A DNA stretch of 64,000 nt, taken from Akkermansia muciniphila (GTDB lineage Bacteria; Verrucomicrobiota; Verrucomicrobiia; Verrucomicrobiales; Akkermansiaceae). The stretch is taken from the NCBI RefSeq assembly GCF_900184965.1, contig NZ_FXYA01000198.1, positions 117,109 to 181,108 of the forward strand, read 5' to 3'. Numbering within the stretch: position 1 is the first letter of the stretch; every line of letters begins with the position of its first letter. Shown piece after piece: positions 43,719 to 54,106 of the stretch. Under the pieces are notes generated by a model. The model did not search any database. It was not told the origin of the DNA and saw only the letters and a program-made list of their open reading frames with translations. The position numbers and the translations under genes are program-made.

Positions 43719-44690
43719 TCAGCAACGGATTGGCCCTTCCGCCATCAGGGCCATGGCTTCTTCACGGGTCGGCATGGAACGGATGGCTCCCTTGCGTGTC
43801 GTCACAATGGAAGCGGCGGCATTGGCAAATAAAAGCATGTCCGCCAACTGACCTTCCGTCAGGTTTTCCAGCCCGGTTTCCAGAATCCGGTCCAGGCAGC
43901 ATCCCAAAAAGGCGTCTCCGGCTCCTGTTGTGTCAATAGTCTTGACGTTCAAATATGTAGGCTGGTGAATAAGTTTGCTTTCATAGGCAGCCCAGCTTCC
44001 TTTTCTGCCTCCCGTCACCAGAATAAGGCGCAAATTGTCGAATTCCCTCTGCAAAACCCTCAACCCTTCTTCCATGGAGGCGCAGCCGGTGAGAAAGAGA
44101 AGTTCCTCCATTTCTATTTTCATGACGCTGCATGCGCCGCATCCGTAGAGCATTTGTTCCCGGGCCAGTTCCATATCGGGCCACAGGGGCGGCCGGAGAT
44201 TGGGGTCAAAAGAGATGAGAACCCCTTTTTCCCGGGCATGGCTGACGGCATGCCTGGTGGCCCTCCGAACATCATCATGCGTCATGGAAATCGTCCCGAA
44301 ATGGAAGACGCGCGCGTGTTCCACCAATTCAAGGTTCACTTCTTCTGCAGTCAGCTTCATATCGGCGCCGGGATTACGGTAAAAGGAAAATTCACGGTCT
44401 CCGCGTTCGTCAATCTGAACGAAAGCCAACGTCGTATTGACTTCCCGGGATGAAACGAGCCCCGAATCTCCGATGCCTTCTTCCTGAAGCGTGTGGCGAA
44501 GCATTTTCCCGAACATGTCGTGACCCACTTTGCCGATAAAGGAGGTTTTGCGCCCAAGCCTGGACAACATGGACAGGACGTTGCAGGGCGCTCCCCCCGG
44601 ATTAGCCTGGTAAATGGGCAGCTCCCGGTCATTTATCCCGCAGGGAGTGAAGTCTATCAGCAATTCTCCGAGAGCTACGACGTCATACAT
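43719..44690 (-). CDS. PfkB-family sugar kinase (fructokinase-like)
   Basis: 323 residues. Typical ribokinase-fold motifs are VVALGELLIDFTPCG at the N-terminus, GGAPCNVLSMLSRLG (sugar-binding) and DTTGAGDAFLGCCLD near 252-266, with the catalytic Asp in GAGD. The motif pattern is closest to bacterial fructokinases; adenosine or ribose kinases are less likely. Cytoplasmic. It is the first backbone gene after the island, so its upstream side is intact while its 3' end points at the island. Confidence 0.88.
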   Translation of the reverse strand: MYDVVALGELLIDFTPCGINDRELPIYQANPGGAPCNVLSMLSRLGRKTSFIGKVGHDMFGKMLRHTLQEEGIGDSGLVSSREVNTTLAFVQIDERGDREFSFYRNPGADMKLTAEEVNLELVEHARVFHFGTISMTHDDVRRATRHAVSHAREKGVLISFDPNLRPPLWPDMELAREQMLYGCGACSVMKIEMEELLFLTGCASMEEGLRVLQREFDNLRLILVTGGRKGSWAAYESKLIHQPTYLNVKTIDTTGAGDAFLGCCLDRILETGLENLTEGQLADMLLFANAAASIVTTRKGAIRSMPTREEAMALMAEGPIRC

Positions 44691-45119
44691 ACTTTTTCAA
44701 ATGTTGGAAGTGAACCTTCCGGCGAAATAGTAAACCGGGAGAGATGGCCAAGCATAGAACGCGGCGCCCTGGCGGGAAAAGGAAAAAGAGATTCATTCCA
44801 GTCATGGCGGAAAAGGATTTTTCCCTTTTATCCCGCCTTGCAGAAGTTTCGAAGATTGAAGGGAAACCCAAATGTGAACAAGTCAGGCATATATCCCTAA
44901 CGCCCTCTGCTCAGGAATGCCCATGAAGATGAGACGGCAAAAACAATCCTGCATGAGGCAGACACGGAACGCAGGACTCCCATTCCTCCGCAACAAGCAC
45001 GCATTTTCAAGGCATTTCAGGCTTCTTGAAGAGAATTTAGCCCTGTTCAAGCATGTATGGAGGTTACAGTACTCCGCATTTTTCTTCATGATTCCCCTCC
45101 CATCCTGTAATATGCGCTC
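44691..45119. other. 429 bp intergenic region between divergent PfkB and NUDIX genes
   Basis: Only short overlapping ORFs without family features are seen. A GGGAAAAGGAAAAAGAG purine stretch near 44772 is notable. Promoters for both divergent genes should lie here, but no consensus pair stands out. Confidence 0.4.
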
Positions 45120-45623
45120 ATGCAAGAAAAAAGCCGCGGCTTTCAATGGCCCGCACAGTGGACCCCCGATATTCTCGCCACATTGATGTTTGTGGTGCAG
45201 GAAGGAAGGATTCTCCTGATACGCAAAAAGAGGGGAATTGGCGCGGGCAAGGTGAACGGCCCCGGCGGAAAATTTGAACCGGGGGAAACGGCCCTGCAAT
45301 GCGTTTTGCGGGAAGTACGGGAAGAACTTCACATTGACATTGAGGATGCCCGGGAAATGGGCGTGCTGAATTTTTCCTTTGTCTGCGGCACCATTCCGGA
45401 AATCCGCTGCCACGTGTTTATGGCGTCGTCTTTTACAGGCGCTCCCACGGAAACACCCGAGGCGGAGCCTTTCTGGTGTCCGGTGGACGGGATTCCCTAT
45501 GATCTCATGTGGCAGGATGACCGGTTCTGGCTGCCAGCCATGTTGGACGGGAAACGGTTTGAGGCGTATTTCACGTTCGAGGGGGACCGAATGCTGGAAT
45601 TTTCCCTGAAAACCGGGGATTAA
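45120..45623 (+). CDS. NUDIX hydrolase (MutT/MTH1-like)
   Basis: 167 residues. The Nudix box is complete: GGKFEPGETALQCVLREVRE plus EL (about 49-70) gives the Mg2+-binding GX5EX7REUXEE pattern. The downstream MGVLNFSFVC and PEAEPFWCPVDGIPYDLMW regions resemble MTH1-type 8-oxo-dGTP diphosphatases, which clean oxidised nucleotides. Substrate is inferred from that likeness. It starts at the ATG at 45120 and stands alone. Confidence 0.88.
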   Translation: MQEKSRGFQWPAQWTPDILATLMFVVQEGRILLIRKKRGIGAGKVNGPGGKFEPGETALQCVLREVREELHIDIEDAREMGVLNFSFVCGTIPEIRCHVFMASSFTGAPTETPEAEPFWCPVDGIPYDLMWQDDRFWLPAMLDGKRFEAYFTFEGDRMLEFSLKTGD

Positions 45624-46243
45624 ACCGGCAAGGACTCCCAGGTTGCGGACTCTTCCCTTTAAGCCGGACGGGGAATGCTGCATTTTTTATTCTTCCCTTC
45701 AGATATCCTGAAACGCATCATAGGAATTGTTCCGGCCACCTCTTTCCGATGCCGCCGCCCAGAAAAGCGAGGGTTCTTCCTGCCGGAAACCGGTTCCGGA
45801 TTGGGGTTCATGCGAAGGGCTGGAATTCAGATCAATCCGCGCTCCGTGAAAAAACGGGAGAAGAGGTCATACCCGGGGCCGGGAATGGTGGTTCAAGGCA
45901 GTAAATCAGCTCCGGCCTTTATTTTTTCCAAGCGTGTCCGAATATCATTTGGTACATCAAATTCCTTTTCCGTAAACAGGCGGAAGCCTTTCTTTTTGGC
46001 CCGGTCTCCGGGAAATGATGATTTTCCGATGTTTTGTTTTCTTTTTCAGTCAAATGCGCGAATGCCTACGCCCTGGCCTCTTTGTTACTTTGCACGGGAA
46101 AAGGACGGCTCCCGCTTCCGGGCATCAGGCCGGATTCTTTAAGCTTTTCCTCCCGCCTCCGTTATGATAATGATGCGGGAGCAACCGTGTGATCCTTGAT
46201 CGTTCACTTGCTGACTATTTCAATTCATATTCCATTATTCAAC
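45624..46243. other. 620 bp without a convincing gene upstream of kbl
   Basis: A 155-codon ORF (45675-46142) is open but has no family feature, an irregular composition and no ribosome site, so I do not call it. A run of short G/C-rich repeats (GCCCGG-CCGGGAAA) is present near 46000. No riboswitch motif was recognised. Part of this may be the kbl promoter region. Confidence 0.4.
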
Positions 46244-47443
46244 ATGTATACCCCCGAATTCAAAAATATTCTCACTTCCACCCTGGACGGACTGCGCGCG
46301 GAAGGACTTTACAAGGAAGAACGCTTTATCGCCTCCCAGCAGTACTCCCAGGTGACGCTGAAGGACGGACGCTCCGTCATCAACATGTGCGCCAATAATT
46401 ATCTGGGCCTGGCCAATAATCCGGAAGTGATGGAAGCCGCCAAGAAGGCCATCGACCAGTGGGGTTTCGGCATGGCGTCCGTGCGTTTTATCTGCGGCAC
46501 GCAGACCCTGCACCGCCAATTGGAAGAACGCCTCACCCAATTTCTCGGCACGGAAGACACAATTCTGTTTCCCTCCTGCTTTGACGCCAACGGCGGGCTG
46601 TTTGAAGGCCTCCTGACTGCGGATGACGCTATCATTTCCGACTCCCTGAACCACGCTTCCATTATTGACGGCGTGCGCCTCTGCAAAGCCAAGCGCTTCC
46701 GCTATGCCAACAACGACATGGCAGACCTGGAAGCCAAGCTTCAGGAAGCGGACGCTGCCGGAGCGCGCGTGAAGCTGATTTCCACGGACGGCGTCTTTTC
46801 CATGGACGGCATCATTGCCCAGCTGGACAAGATTCACGAGCTGGCTGCCAAATACAATGCCATTGTCCACTTTGACGACTGCCACGCTACGGGGTTCCTG
46901 GGCGAAAGGGGCCGCGGCACGCATGAATACCGCGGTTTGTTCGGCCGTATAGACATCACCACCGGCACCCTGGGCAAAGCACTGGGAGGCGCCTCCGGCG
47001 GCTACGTCTCCGGCCCGAAGGAAGTGGTGGACGTCCTGCGCCAGAAGGCGCGCCCGTACCTGTTCTCCAACAGCGTGGCTCCGGCTATCGTAGCCGCTTC
47101 CATCAAAGTGCTGGACCTGCTTGAACAATCCACGGAAGCGCGCGACCGCGTAGAAGCCAATACCAAGTATTTCCGTGACGCCATGACGGGAGCCGGCTTC
47201 ACCATCGGCGGCAAGGACCACCCCATTTCCCCGGTCATGCTGGGAGACGCCGTCCTGTCCCAGAAATTCTCCGCCCAGCTCCTGGATGAAGGAGTGTACG
47301 CCGTCGGCTTCTTCTATCCCGTCGTGCCCAAGGGACAGGCCCGCATCCGCACGCAAATTTCCGCGGCCCATACCCGCGAACAGCTGGACAAGGCGATTGA
47401 GGCTTTCTGCAAGGTAGGCAAAAACCTGGGAGTTATTTCCTGA
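46244..47443 (+). CDS. kbl: glycine C-acetyltransferase (2-amino-3-ketobutyrate CoA ligase)
   Basis: PLP enzyme that splits 2-amino-3-ketobutyrate with CoA into glycine and acetyl-CoA, completing threonine breakdown by way of threonine dehydrogenase. It has 399 residues, matching the family. Motifs are [16 protein letters not shown], the cofactor-stacking region [20 protein letters not shown] and the PLP-lysine in [14 protein letters not shown] (about K245). The ATG at 46244 ([10 protein letters not shown]) is chosen over an in-frame codon 48 nt upstream. No tdh is visible nearby; the next gene is an unrelated kinase 14 nt downstream. Confidence 0.92.
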   Translation: MYTPEFKNILTSTLDGLRAEGLYKEERFIASQQYSQVTLKDGRSVINMCANNYLGLANNPEVMEAAKKAIDQWGFGMASVRFICGTQTLHRQLEERLTQFLGTEDTILFPSCFDANGGLFEGLLTADDAIISDSLNHASIIDGVRLCKAKRFRYANNDMADLEAKLQEADAAGARVKLISTDGVFSMDGIIAQLDKIHELAAKYNAIVHFDDCHATGFLGERGRGTHEYRGLFGRIDITTGTLGKALGGASGGYVSGPKEVVDVLRQKARPYLFSNSVAPAIVAASIKVLDLLEQSTEARDRVEANTKYFRDAMTGAGFTIGGKDHPISPVMLGDAVLSQKFSAQLLDEGVYAVGFFYPVVPKGQARIRTQISAAHTREQLDKAIEAFCKVGKNLGVIS

Positions 47444-47457
47444 TTCCCGCGCTTTCC

Positions 47458-50097
47458 ATGGCTTCGGACGCATCACCCATTCCCGGCGGCAATCTGCCGA
47501 CGCTTCCCGTCAAGCGGGTGGTGCGTCCCACTCCTTCCATTCCGGACCATGAAGTTGTGCGCCAGATAGGGAGCGGCGCGTATGGAGAAGTATGGCTGGC
47601 GAAATCCCTGACCGGGGCATGGCGCGCCGTAAAAATAGTCTGGAGGGAGGATTTTGAAGACGAGCGCTCTTTCAACCGGGAATTTGAGGGCATTCTCCAG
47701 TATGAACCCATCGCCCGCAACCATCCGGGGCTGGTCCATATCCTGCATGTAGGAAGGCATGACCAGGATTCCCCGTTTTATTATTACGTCATGGAACTGG
47801 GCGACGACGCCCGCACCGGAGTCCATATTGCACCGGACGAATATATTCCGCGTACGCTTCAGACGGACAAGAAATTTTCCGGCAACAAGCCTCTGCCCCT
47901 GGACTATTGCCTGGAGGTAGGCAGCCAGCTGGCCCACGCCCTGCTGTACCTGCACAGCAAGAACCTGACGCACCGGGACATCAAACCGGCGAACGTCATC
48001 TTTGTCAACGGACGCCCCAAACTGGCGGACATAGGCCTGGTGGCCCATCTGGACCAGCGCAGCTTTGTAGGAACAGAGGGATTCATCCCCCCCGACGGCC
48101 CCGGCACCCGGCGGGCGGACGTTTACGCGCTGGCCAAGGTTCTGTATGAAATCAGCACGGGGAAGGACCGCATGGATTTTCCCGAACTCCCGGATGAGCT
48201 GCCGGAAGGCACCGTACGCAAGAAGTGGCAGGCCTTCAACACCATCATTTGCCAAGCGGCGGAACCCCGCATTGAGGAATGCTCCATTGATTCCGCAGAG
48301 GAGCTGGCGGAAAAAATAGACGCTCTCCGGGGGTATGAAGTGCCGTCCCGTTTTCGTCTTCAGAAGAAAAAGAAACGCCGCAAACTCAGACGGGCCCTCC
48401 AGCTTCTGGCCGCAGCCGTCGCCGGAGCCCTGACTGCCTACTGGGGGGCTTTATGGCTCAACAACAGCCAGAACCCGCCGGAGGGACCTGCCGCGGATAT
48501 TCATCCGGATATCCACCCATCCGCTCCGGAAGAAGAATCCCGGACAGGGTACGTGCTGGTGACCAGCTCACCGGCGGGAGCGTCCGTATATGACGCGGAC
48601 GGCAACTATCTGGATGAAACTCCCTACGGCCCCATTGAGCTGCCTTCCGGCTCTCCGGTGGCCTATACCATCAAGAAATCGGGGTTTGCGGACAAGGAGG
48701 AGGCGGGAACCGTCAAGGGAGGATCCACGCTGGCCCTGGGCGGCGTGCTGAAGGAGTACCATCCCCCTACGGACAGTCGGCCCTGGAAGGATACGGAGGG
48801 TGTTACCTACCTCCCCGCAGAAACGCGCCATGTAGCGCAAGGTCCCCTTACCGCCGCCCTGTTCAACAAATTTCTGAAGGAGGACCGCCAGAAGGGGAAT
48901 TTCCAGATGAAAAAGGAACAGACGGAACCGGGGCATCCGGAGAAGGATGTGGCCCTGCTCACGCAGGACGGCATTACGGCCTACCTGGCGTGGCTGAACA
49001 AGAAATGCGAGCGGGAGGGGCTGCTGGGCAAGGAATTCTCCATCACCGCGGACCCGCTTCCGCAGGCTTCCGGCAGCACGGGAAACCACAACGCCTACGT
49101 TCTGAACGTCACCCGCGTGTTCCAGGTGCCCATTACCGTCACCACCAACCCGCCGGGAGCCAGCGTTTTTTTCAATAACAGGCTCATCGGGCGCACCCCC
49201 ATTGAAGAATACGTCAACCAGGTTCCCTACGTCATTGAAATCAAACTGCCGGGGCACGCCACCATGCGCCGCAGGGGGCTGGACCCGCAGGACTTATACC
49301 TTTCCCTTCAGTTGGAGCCGGACAAATCCGTCGTCTTCGGATCGCCCTGGACCAATAGCCTGGGCATCAAACTGGTCCCTGTGGGAGGAAATGCTCTGGT
49401 CATGACCCACGAGGTGCGCGTAAAGGACTTTCAGGAATTCCTGAAAGCTACCGGAAGGAAAGCTCCGGACCGGCCCGGCTTTCCACAGGGAGAGGATCAC
49501 CCGGTGGTAAACGTCAGCAGACAGGATGCGCGCGCCTTCGCCAGATGGCTTACCAACAAGGAGCGGACCCTGGGCCTGATTGACCAGAACGACTCCTACC
49601 GTCTTCCCAAGGATGAGGAATGGAGTTCCTGGGTGCGCCTGACGGATGAACAGGGAGCCTCCCCCTATGAAAAGACGCTGCCTCATGAAAACTCCCGGGA
49701 AGCTTTCCCGTGGGGGTATTCATGGCCGCCGCCGGATAAAACGGGAAATTTTGCGGACCAGTCCGCCCTGATTTACCTGCCGTCCTCCCGCGTTATCGTA
49801 GGATATAACGACGGACAGCCGTACACGGCCCCCGTAAAAACCTTCCCGCCCAACCACCTGGGCCTGTACGACCTGGAGGGAAACGTCATGGAATGGGTAG
49901 ACGATTCTTACGGGGGGCCGGAATCCCTCCCCATCCGCAACTACGGTGTCGCCCGCGGAGGCAGCTACCTGTCCTTCCGCCCCAAACAGCTCACCACTTC
50001 CATCCGCACTCCCCTGCCGGAAAATACGAGGGATAACGCGCTGGGCTTCCGTCTTATCCTGTCTTCCGAGCGCCCCGCCACTCCAACAGCTCCCTGA
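47458..50097 (+). CDS. Ser/Thr kinase with PEGA repeats and a SUMF1-type C-terminal domain
   Basis: 879 residues. The kinase domain (about 28-300) has GSGAYGEVWLA, HRDIKPAN (172-179) and DIG at 191-193 in place of DFG. A membrane helix (about 311-332) leads outside. There the protein carries one PEGA-like domain (about 360-430, SSPAGASVYD), a second (about 560-625, NPPGASVFFN) and a formylglycine-generating-enzyme-like domain (about 630-870) with VVNVSRQDARAFARWL, YRLPKDEEW, and GLYDLEGNVMEWV. The SUMF1 fold here is likely a ligand-binding module because the copper-binding Cys pair is not seen. It begins 14 nt after kbl. ParA and another kinase follow. Confidence 0.88.
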   Translation: MASDASPIPGGNLPTLPVKRVVRPTPSIPDHEVVRQIGSGAYGEVWLAKSLTGAWRAVKIVWREDFEDERSFNREFEGILQYEPIARNHPGLVHILHVGRHDQDSPFYYYVMELGDDARTGVHIAPDEYIPRTLQTDKKFSGNKPLPLDYCLEVGSQLAHALLYLHSKNLTHRDIKPANVIFVNGRPKLADIGLVAHLDQRSFVGTEGFIPPDGPGTRRADVYALAKVLYEISTGKDRMDFPELPDELPEGTVRKKWQAFNTIICQAAEPRIEECSIDSAEELAEKIDALRGYEVPSRFRLQKKKKRRKLRRALQLLAAAVAGALTAYWGALWLNNSQNPPEGPAADIHPDIHPSAPEEESRTGYVLVTSSPAGASVYDADGNYLDETPYGPIELPSGSPVAYTIKKSGFADKEEAGTVKGGSTLALGGVLKEYHPPTDSRPWKDTEGVTYLPAETRHVAQGPLTAALFNKFLKEDRQKGNFQMKKEQTEPGHPEKDVALLTQDGITAYLAWLNKKCEREGLLGKEFSITADPLPQASGSTGNHNAYVLNVTRVFQVPITVTTNPPGASVFFNNRLIGRTPIEEYVNQVPYVIEIKLPGHATMRRRGLDPQDLYLSLQLEPDKSVVFGSPWTNSLGIKLVPVGGNALVMTHEVRVKDFQEFLKATGRKAPDRPGFPQGEDHPVVNVSRQDARAFARWLTNKERTLGLIDQNDSYRLPKDEEWSSWVRLTDEQGASPYEKTLPHENSREAFPWGYSWPPPDKTGNFADQSALIYLPSSRVIVGYNDGQPYTAPVKTFPPNHLGLYDLEGNVMEWVDDSYGGPESLPIRNYGVARGGSYLSFRPKQLTTSIRTPLPENTRDNALGFRLILSSERPATPTAP

Positions 50098-50257
50098 CGC
50101 CTTATCTGCGGCAGCGGGTTCCCCCGCACTCCCCACCCTGAACACACCGTTCCCCGAGGGGAAAAAACCTGAGGCCTGACGAGGGCTTCCGGATCTCCGG
50201 GAAAATGATTGAAAGGGCCTCCCGTTATGCTACCATTTTTCCGCATCCTTTTCCTGA

Positions 50258-51028
50258 ATGAAAATCATCGCTATCGCCAACCAGAAGGGGGGAGTGGGAA
50301 AAACCACTACGGCCATCAACATGGCTGCCGCCCTGGCTCAGCTGAAAAAGAAAATCCTTGTCATTGACCTGGACCCGCAGGCCAATGCCACCAGCGGCAT
50401 GGGCATTGACGGAAAAGACGTGCCCAGCCTGTATCCGGCGCTGCTCGGCCAAATCCCGGCGGAAGAGTGCATCCTGCCTTCCGGCAGGAAACGGCTGGAT
50501 ATCATCCCCTCCACCATGGATCTGGCCGGCGTGGAAATAGAATTGGCCCGTTCCGGCAACCATCTGACCCGCCTCCGGGAAACGCTCGCCCCCCTGAGGG
50601 AGTCGGACGCCTATGATTACTGCATCATGGACACGCCTCCTTCCCTGGGCGTTTTAATGACCTCCGCCCTGGCCGCCTGCGACGAAGTGCTGACTCCCCT
50701 CCAATGCGAATGGTTCGGTTTGGAAGGGCTGGCCAAGATTCTGCACGTGACGGCGCAAATCTGCGCCAGCGGCGCCAATCCTCGCATTCGGCATGAAGGA
50801 GTACTGATGACCATGTATGACGGCCGCACCAATCTTTCCCGCCAGGTCATCGACCAGGTGGAACGGCATCTGCCCCAGATGCTGTATAAAACGGTCATCC
50901 CCCGCTCCATCCGGCTGGGGGAGGCCCCCAGTTTCGGCCACACCATTTTTGAACACGATCCTTCCGGAGCTGCGGCGGACGCCTACCTGAAAGCAGCCCG
51001 GGAATTCATCAAACGCCATAAACCCTGA
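50258..51028 (+). CDS. parA: ParA/Soj-family ATPase
   Basis: 256 residues. The deviant Walker A is KGGVGKTT (10-17) with the signature lysine at 10. The other motifs are [10 protein letters not shown] and [11 protein letters not shown]. It is typical of the chromosomal Soj/ParA group, which positions DNA or protein cargo using the nucleoid. No parB reading frame follows, and the nearest parS-like site was not recognised. It lies between two large transmembrane kinases, so it might be an orphan ParA that positions signalling complexes, or the parB may be elsewhere in the genome. Confidence 0.9.
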   Translation: MKIIAIANQKGGVGKTTTAINMAAALAQLKKKILVIDLDPQANATSGMGIDGKDVPSLYPALLGQIPAEECILPSGRKRLDIIPSTMDLAGVEIELARSGNHLTRLRETLAPLRESDAYDYCIMDTPPSLGVLMTSALAACDEVLTPLQCEWFGLEGLAKILHVTAQICASGANPRIRHEGVLMTMYDGRTNLSRQVIDQVERHLPQMLYKTVIPRSIRLGEAPSFGHTIFEHDPSGAAADAYLKAAREFIKRHKP

Positions 51029-51268
51029 ACATTTGGAGAAACAAGTTTCCCGGAATGCCGCAAGCCTCTGCGGGAGGAACAGGCAGAAAGGGCCTGCAGA
51101 GAACTTCCTTCTTCATTTTGCCTTCCGGGCTTGTTGCGTCCATTTAACGTCAGGAAAACCTATTCCATACCGGCCTCCCCGGATACGGAGGAAAACAGGC
51201 ATTCCCCTTGACTTGACTTCCGCGGCATATAAGAATGTTTCAGCTCCGTTTCAGGAACTTTTCCCCTC

Positions 51269-54022
51269 ATGCCAGCAGAAGAAGGCCAGCCAGACGACCA
51301 GCCCCGGGAGACAGGGCAAGTCCCGCCTCCCGCTCCGACGACAGGCCTGGAACAAATTCTGCCCGGGCGTCCTCCTCTCCCCCACGCGGAAGAAAAAGGG
51401 GCCTTTTTCGTTTACCAGCGGGAGCTGGCTCCCAGCACGCGCCTGGAACAATATGAAATCATCCGCGTCCTGGGCAGCGGAGGTTTTGGCATCACGTACT
51501 TGGCGAAGGATCTGTTCCTGAACCGCAACGTAGTTATCAAGGAAAACTTCCCTTCAAGATACTCCTATAGGGACCCTCTGACCGGGCATATCCAGCCTAA
51601 TAATGAACACGATCTGGAAAATTACACCTGGGCTCTGAAAAGCTTTCTGAGCGAGGCTCAGACGCTGGCGGAGCTCAACAACCCCGGCATCGTCAGAATC
51701 CTTTCCGTCTTTGAAGCTAACGGCACAGCCTACTTCGCCATGGAGCACATTACCGGCCTCTCCCTAGATTATCTGGGGGAAAAGCTCCACAGCACCGGGC
51801 ACCGGTATACGGAAGACGAACTCAAGGGGTTGCTGACGCGCCTGCTCCGGATTCTGGACTATCTCCATTCCCGGCACATTTACCACCGGGACATCAAACC
51901 CGGCAATATCCTGCTGACGGAGGAAGGCACGCCCGTGCTGATTGACTTCGGAGCGGCACGGCATGCCCTGAAACTTCATTCTGCTACCGTCTTGACCACT
52001 CAGGGGTATTCCTCCCCGGAACAGGCGCTGGGCAAAGCGAATATCGGCCCCTGGAGCGACCTCTATTCCGTAGGAGCCACCTTTTACGCCCTGCTTACAG
52101 GACACCCGCCGGACCGGGCGGAAGCGCGCCTGGCGGAAGACGAAATGCCGCCGCTGCACAGCGATCCCGTGCTCACCCGCTATTACTCACGGCAGTTCCT
52201 GCTCTCTCTGGACAAGGCGCTGGCGCCCCAGATCAATTGCCGTTACCAGACCGCCCGCGAATGGATTCAGGATATTTGCGCCATTTCAGGGGAGGAATCA
52301 TCCGCCACTATTCAAGTCCCCCCGGCAGACCTTCGCCATGCCCATCCGGAAGGAACGCCAACTCCCGGCGCCGGGCAAAACATCAGCAGCAGGAAGGCCG
52401 CAACCGGAACGGACGGCCTTCATTCCGCTTCGCACAGGCAGTCCGCACGCGCTCTTCGTCGTAACCGCCACATGATGTCCCTGCTGGTGGGCAGCGCGTG
52501 CACCATCCTGCTGGGGGCGGGAGCATTTTATCTGCTGGACTACATGAAAAAAGCCCCTATGGGCACCACCATCAATACCATCAAGGTAGCCATCCAGCAG
52601 CCCGCGGCAAACCCTAACGAGGGAGAACTGAAACCGCCGCCACGGGATCTGGCATCCATCCGCATTCCGGAACTCAAAATAACGGAAGATGCGGCGCTGG
52701 AACCGCGAACGCTGACGGAGTTCCGTTTGCGCCTTGACGACACCATCCTGACCCGTTCCGGGCTTCCTCCCATCCTGCCGGAAAAACTGCGCATCTCCTG
52801 CGTTTATCTCCAAATCATTTCTCCGGCCGCAAACGGGGAAAAACTGTACCTCACCATTCGGGACTCCAACGGCGTTCTGGTGGACCGTTCCGTCAATGCC
52901 GTCCCCTCCTTCACAGTGCCGGGGCAATCCACCTCCACCTTTTTCTTTCCTGCACTTCCGGAACTGTTCACGGACCGCACCTACACGTACTCCTTTGAAA
53001 ATGCCGCCCACCAGGCCGTTCCCATGCAAATGGCATGTTTCAAAAACGAGACGAAACGCACGGAGGAAGCCTTCCCGAAAATCCGTTTCATTGCCGCGCC
53101 TCCCGTGCCGGAACCGGCCCTGCTGAATGATCCTACCTACAAAAAACTTGTGGCGGCAATCGCTGCGCCCTCCCCGGAGAACAGAAATATTCTCGACCAG
53201 GCAAGTTCCATGCCGGGCATCCTGCCGGCCCTAGAGCAACTTTCCAAAGCCGGCTATCCGGTAGCCCAGCAGACACTGGGAAAAATCCTCATGTCTCCGG
53301 ACTGTCCCGGCGGCTCCAGGCCGGAAGAAGGCGTGGAATGGCTTTACCGTTCCGCCACGGGAGGGTGCTATGAAGCCATGAAGGAGCTGGGAATCCTGCT
53401 CATGGACATCCCCTCCTATTTTCCCCGCCTTCCCCAGCAGCCTCCCCTTGCCTCCCGGGATTACGCCCAGGCAGCGCGTTTCCTGAGAATGGCGGTCCAA
53501 TACCGGGACCAGGAGGCCCTGTACCTGCTTTCCCTCATGTACTCCCAGGGCTGGGGCGTCCCCGCCTCCCCGGAACTTTCCAGCCTGATGATGGAACGCC
53601 TCAACGGGTCCTCCTACTCCACGGACAGCCTGAACCCCAACGCGCCTATCGCGGCGTACTGGCTTCCCCTTCCTCTTGCCGGAGAAAAAAACACCATCCT
53701 GCGCTTCACTATTCCTGGTCCGTTCGCCCCGTCCCAGCTCAAAGGCGTTACTCTGCACAACACAAGCCTGAAGGACGCCTTTTCCATCAGTAAAATCAAT
53801 ATTCTCCAACATGGGCGCCTCATTCTGGACATCATTTCCCCCCAGGAAGTACTGCCCGGCAAAAACTCCGCTCCCATAGGCATCTCCATCCCGGAAGGGC
53901 TGCTGGCGGATACGACCCTGCCTCTGGAAGTGGAAATTTTGCTGAACCCCGGAAACAGCAGCGGCGTGGTGGAAATGCCCCCTCCGGTGGAAAAGAAAAA
54001 CTCAGGAATTGAAATCAATTAA
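51269..54022 (+). CDS. membrane Ser/Thr kinase with Sel1-like repeats outside
   Basis: 917 residues. A Pro-rich N-terminal lead (about 1-45) is followed by a canonical kinase domain: GSGGFGITYL, K91 in VVIKENFP, HRDIKPGN at 206-213 and DFG at 226-228. A helix at about 411-430 crosses the membrane. The outside part has a beta-rich region (about 470-600) and two or three Sel1-like repeats (about 650-770, AGYPVAQQTLGKIL and YRDQEALYLLSLMYSQGWGV). The last 140 residues are again beta-rich. Downstream, a lipoprotein gene lies 84 nt away. With the kinase at 47458 it brackets the ParA gene; the two kinases are paralogues. Confidence 0.86.
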   Translation: MPAEEGQPDDQPRETGQVPPPAPTTGLEQILPGRPPLPHAEEKGAFFVYQRELAPSTRLEQYEIIRVLGSGGFGITYLAKDLFLNRNVVIKENFPSRYSYRDPLTGHIQPNNEHDLENYTWALKSFLSEAQTLAELNNPGIVRILSVFEANGTAYFAMEHITGLSLDYLGEKLHSTGHRYTEDELKGLLTRLLRILDYLHSRHIYHRDIKPGNILLTEEGTPVLIDFGAARHALKLHSATVLTTQGYSSPEQALGKANIGPWSDLYSVGATFYALLTGHPPDRAEARLAEDEMPPLHSDPVLTRYYSRQFLLSLDKALAPQINCRYQTAREWIQDICAISGEESSATIQVPPADLRHAHPEGTPTPGAGQNISSRKAATGTDGLHSASHRQSARALRRNRHMMSLLVGSACTILLGAGAFYLLDYMKKAPMGTTINTIKVAIQQPAANPNEGELKPPPRDLASIRIPELKITEDAALEPRTLTEFRLRLDDTILTRSGLPPILPEKLRISCVYLQIISPAANGEKLYLTIRDSNGVLVDRSVNAVPSFTVPGQSTSTFFFPALPELFTDRTYTYSFENAAHQAVPMQMACFKNETKRTEEAFPKIRFIAAPPVPEPALLNDPTYKKLVAAIAAPSPENRNILDQASSMPGILPALEQLSKAGYPVAQQTLGKILMSPDCPGGSRPEEGVEWLYRSATGGCYEAMKELGILLMDIPSYFPRLPQQPPLASRDYAQAARFLRMAVQYRDQEALYLLSLMYSQGWGVPASPELSSLMMERLNGSSYSTDSLNPNAPIAAYWLPLPLAGEKNTILRFTIPGPFAPSQLKGVTLHNTSLKDAFSISKINILQHGRLILDIISPQEVLPGKNSAPIGISIPEGLLADTTLPLEVEILLNPGNSSGVVEMPPPVEKKNSGIEIN

Positions 54023-54106
54023 GCTTCACCGCTTTTCAACGCGAACAGCCACAGAGGAAACGGAAAACACCCTTGATTCCCGCCGGGGGCATGCTACAAA
54101 AGATAA

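Noticed and set aside
45675..46142. 155-residue plus-strand ORF upstream of kbl
   Set aside because: No ribosome site, no family feature and composition unlike coding DNA; treated as intergenic.
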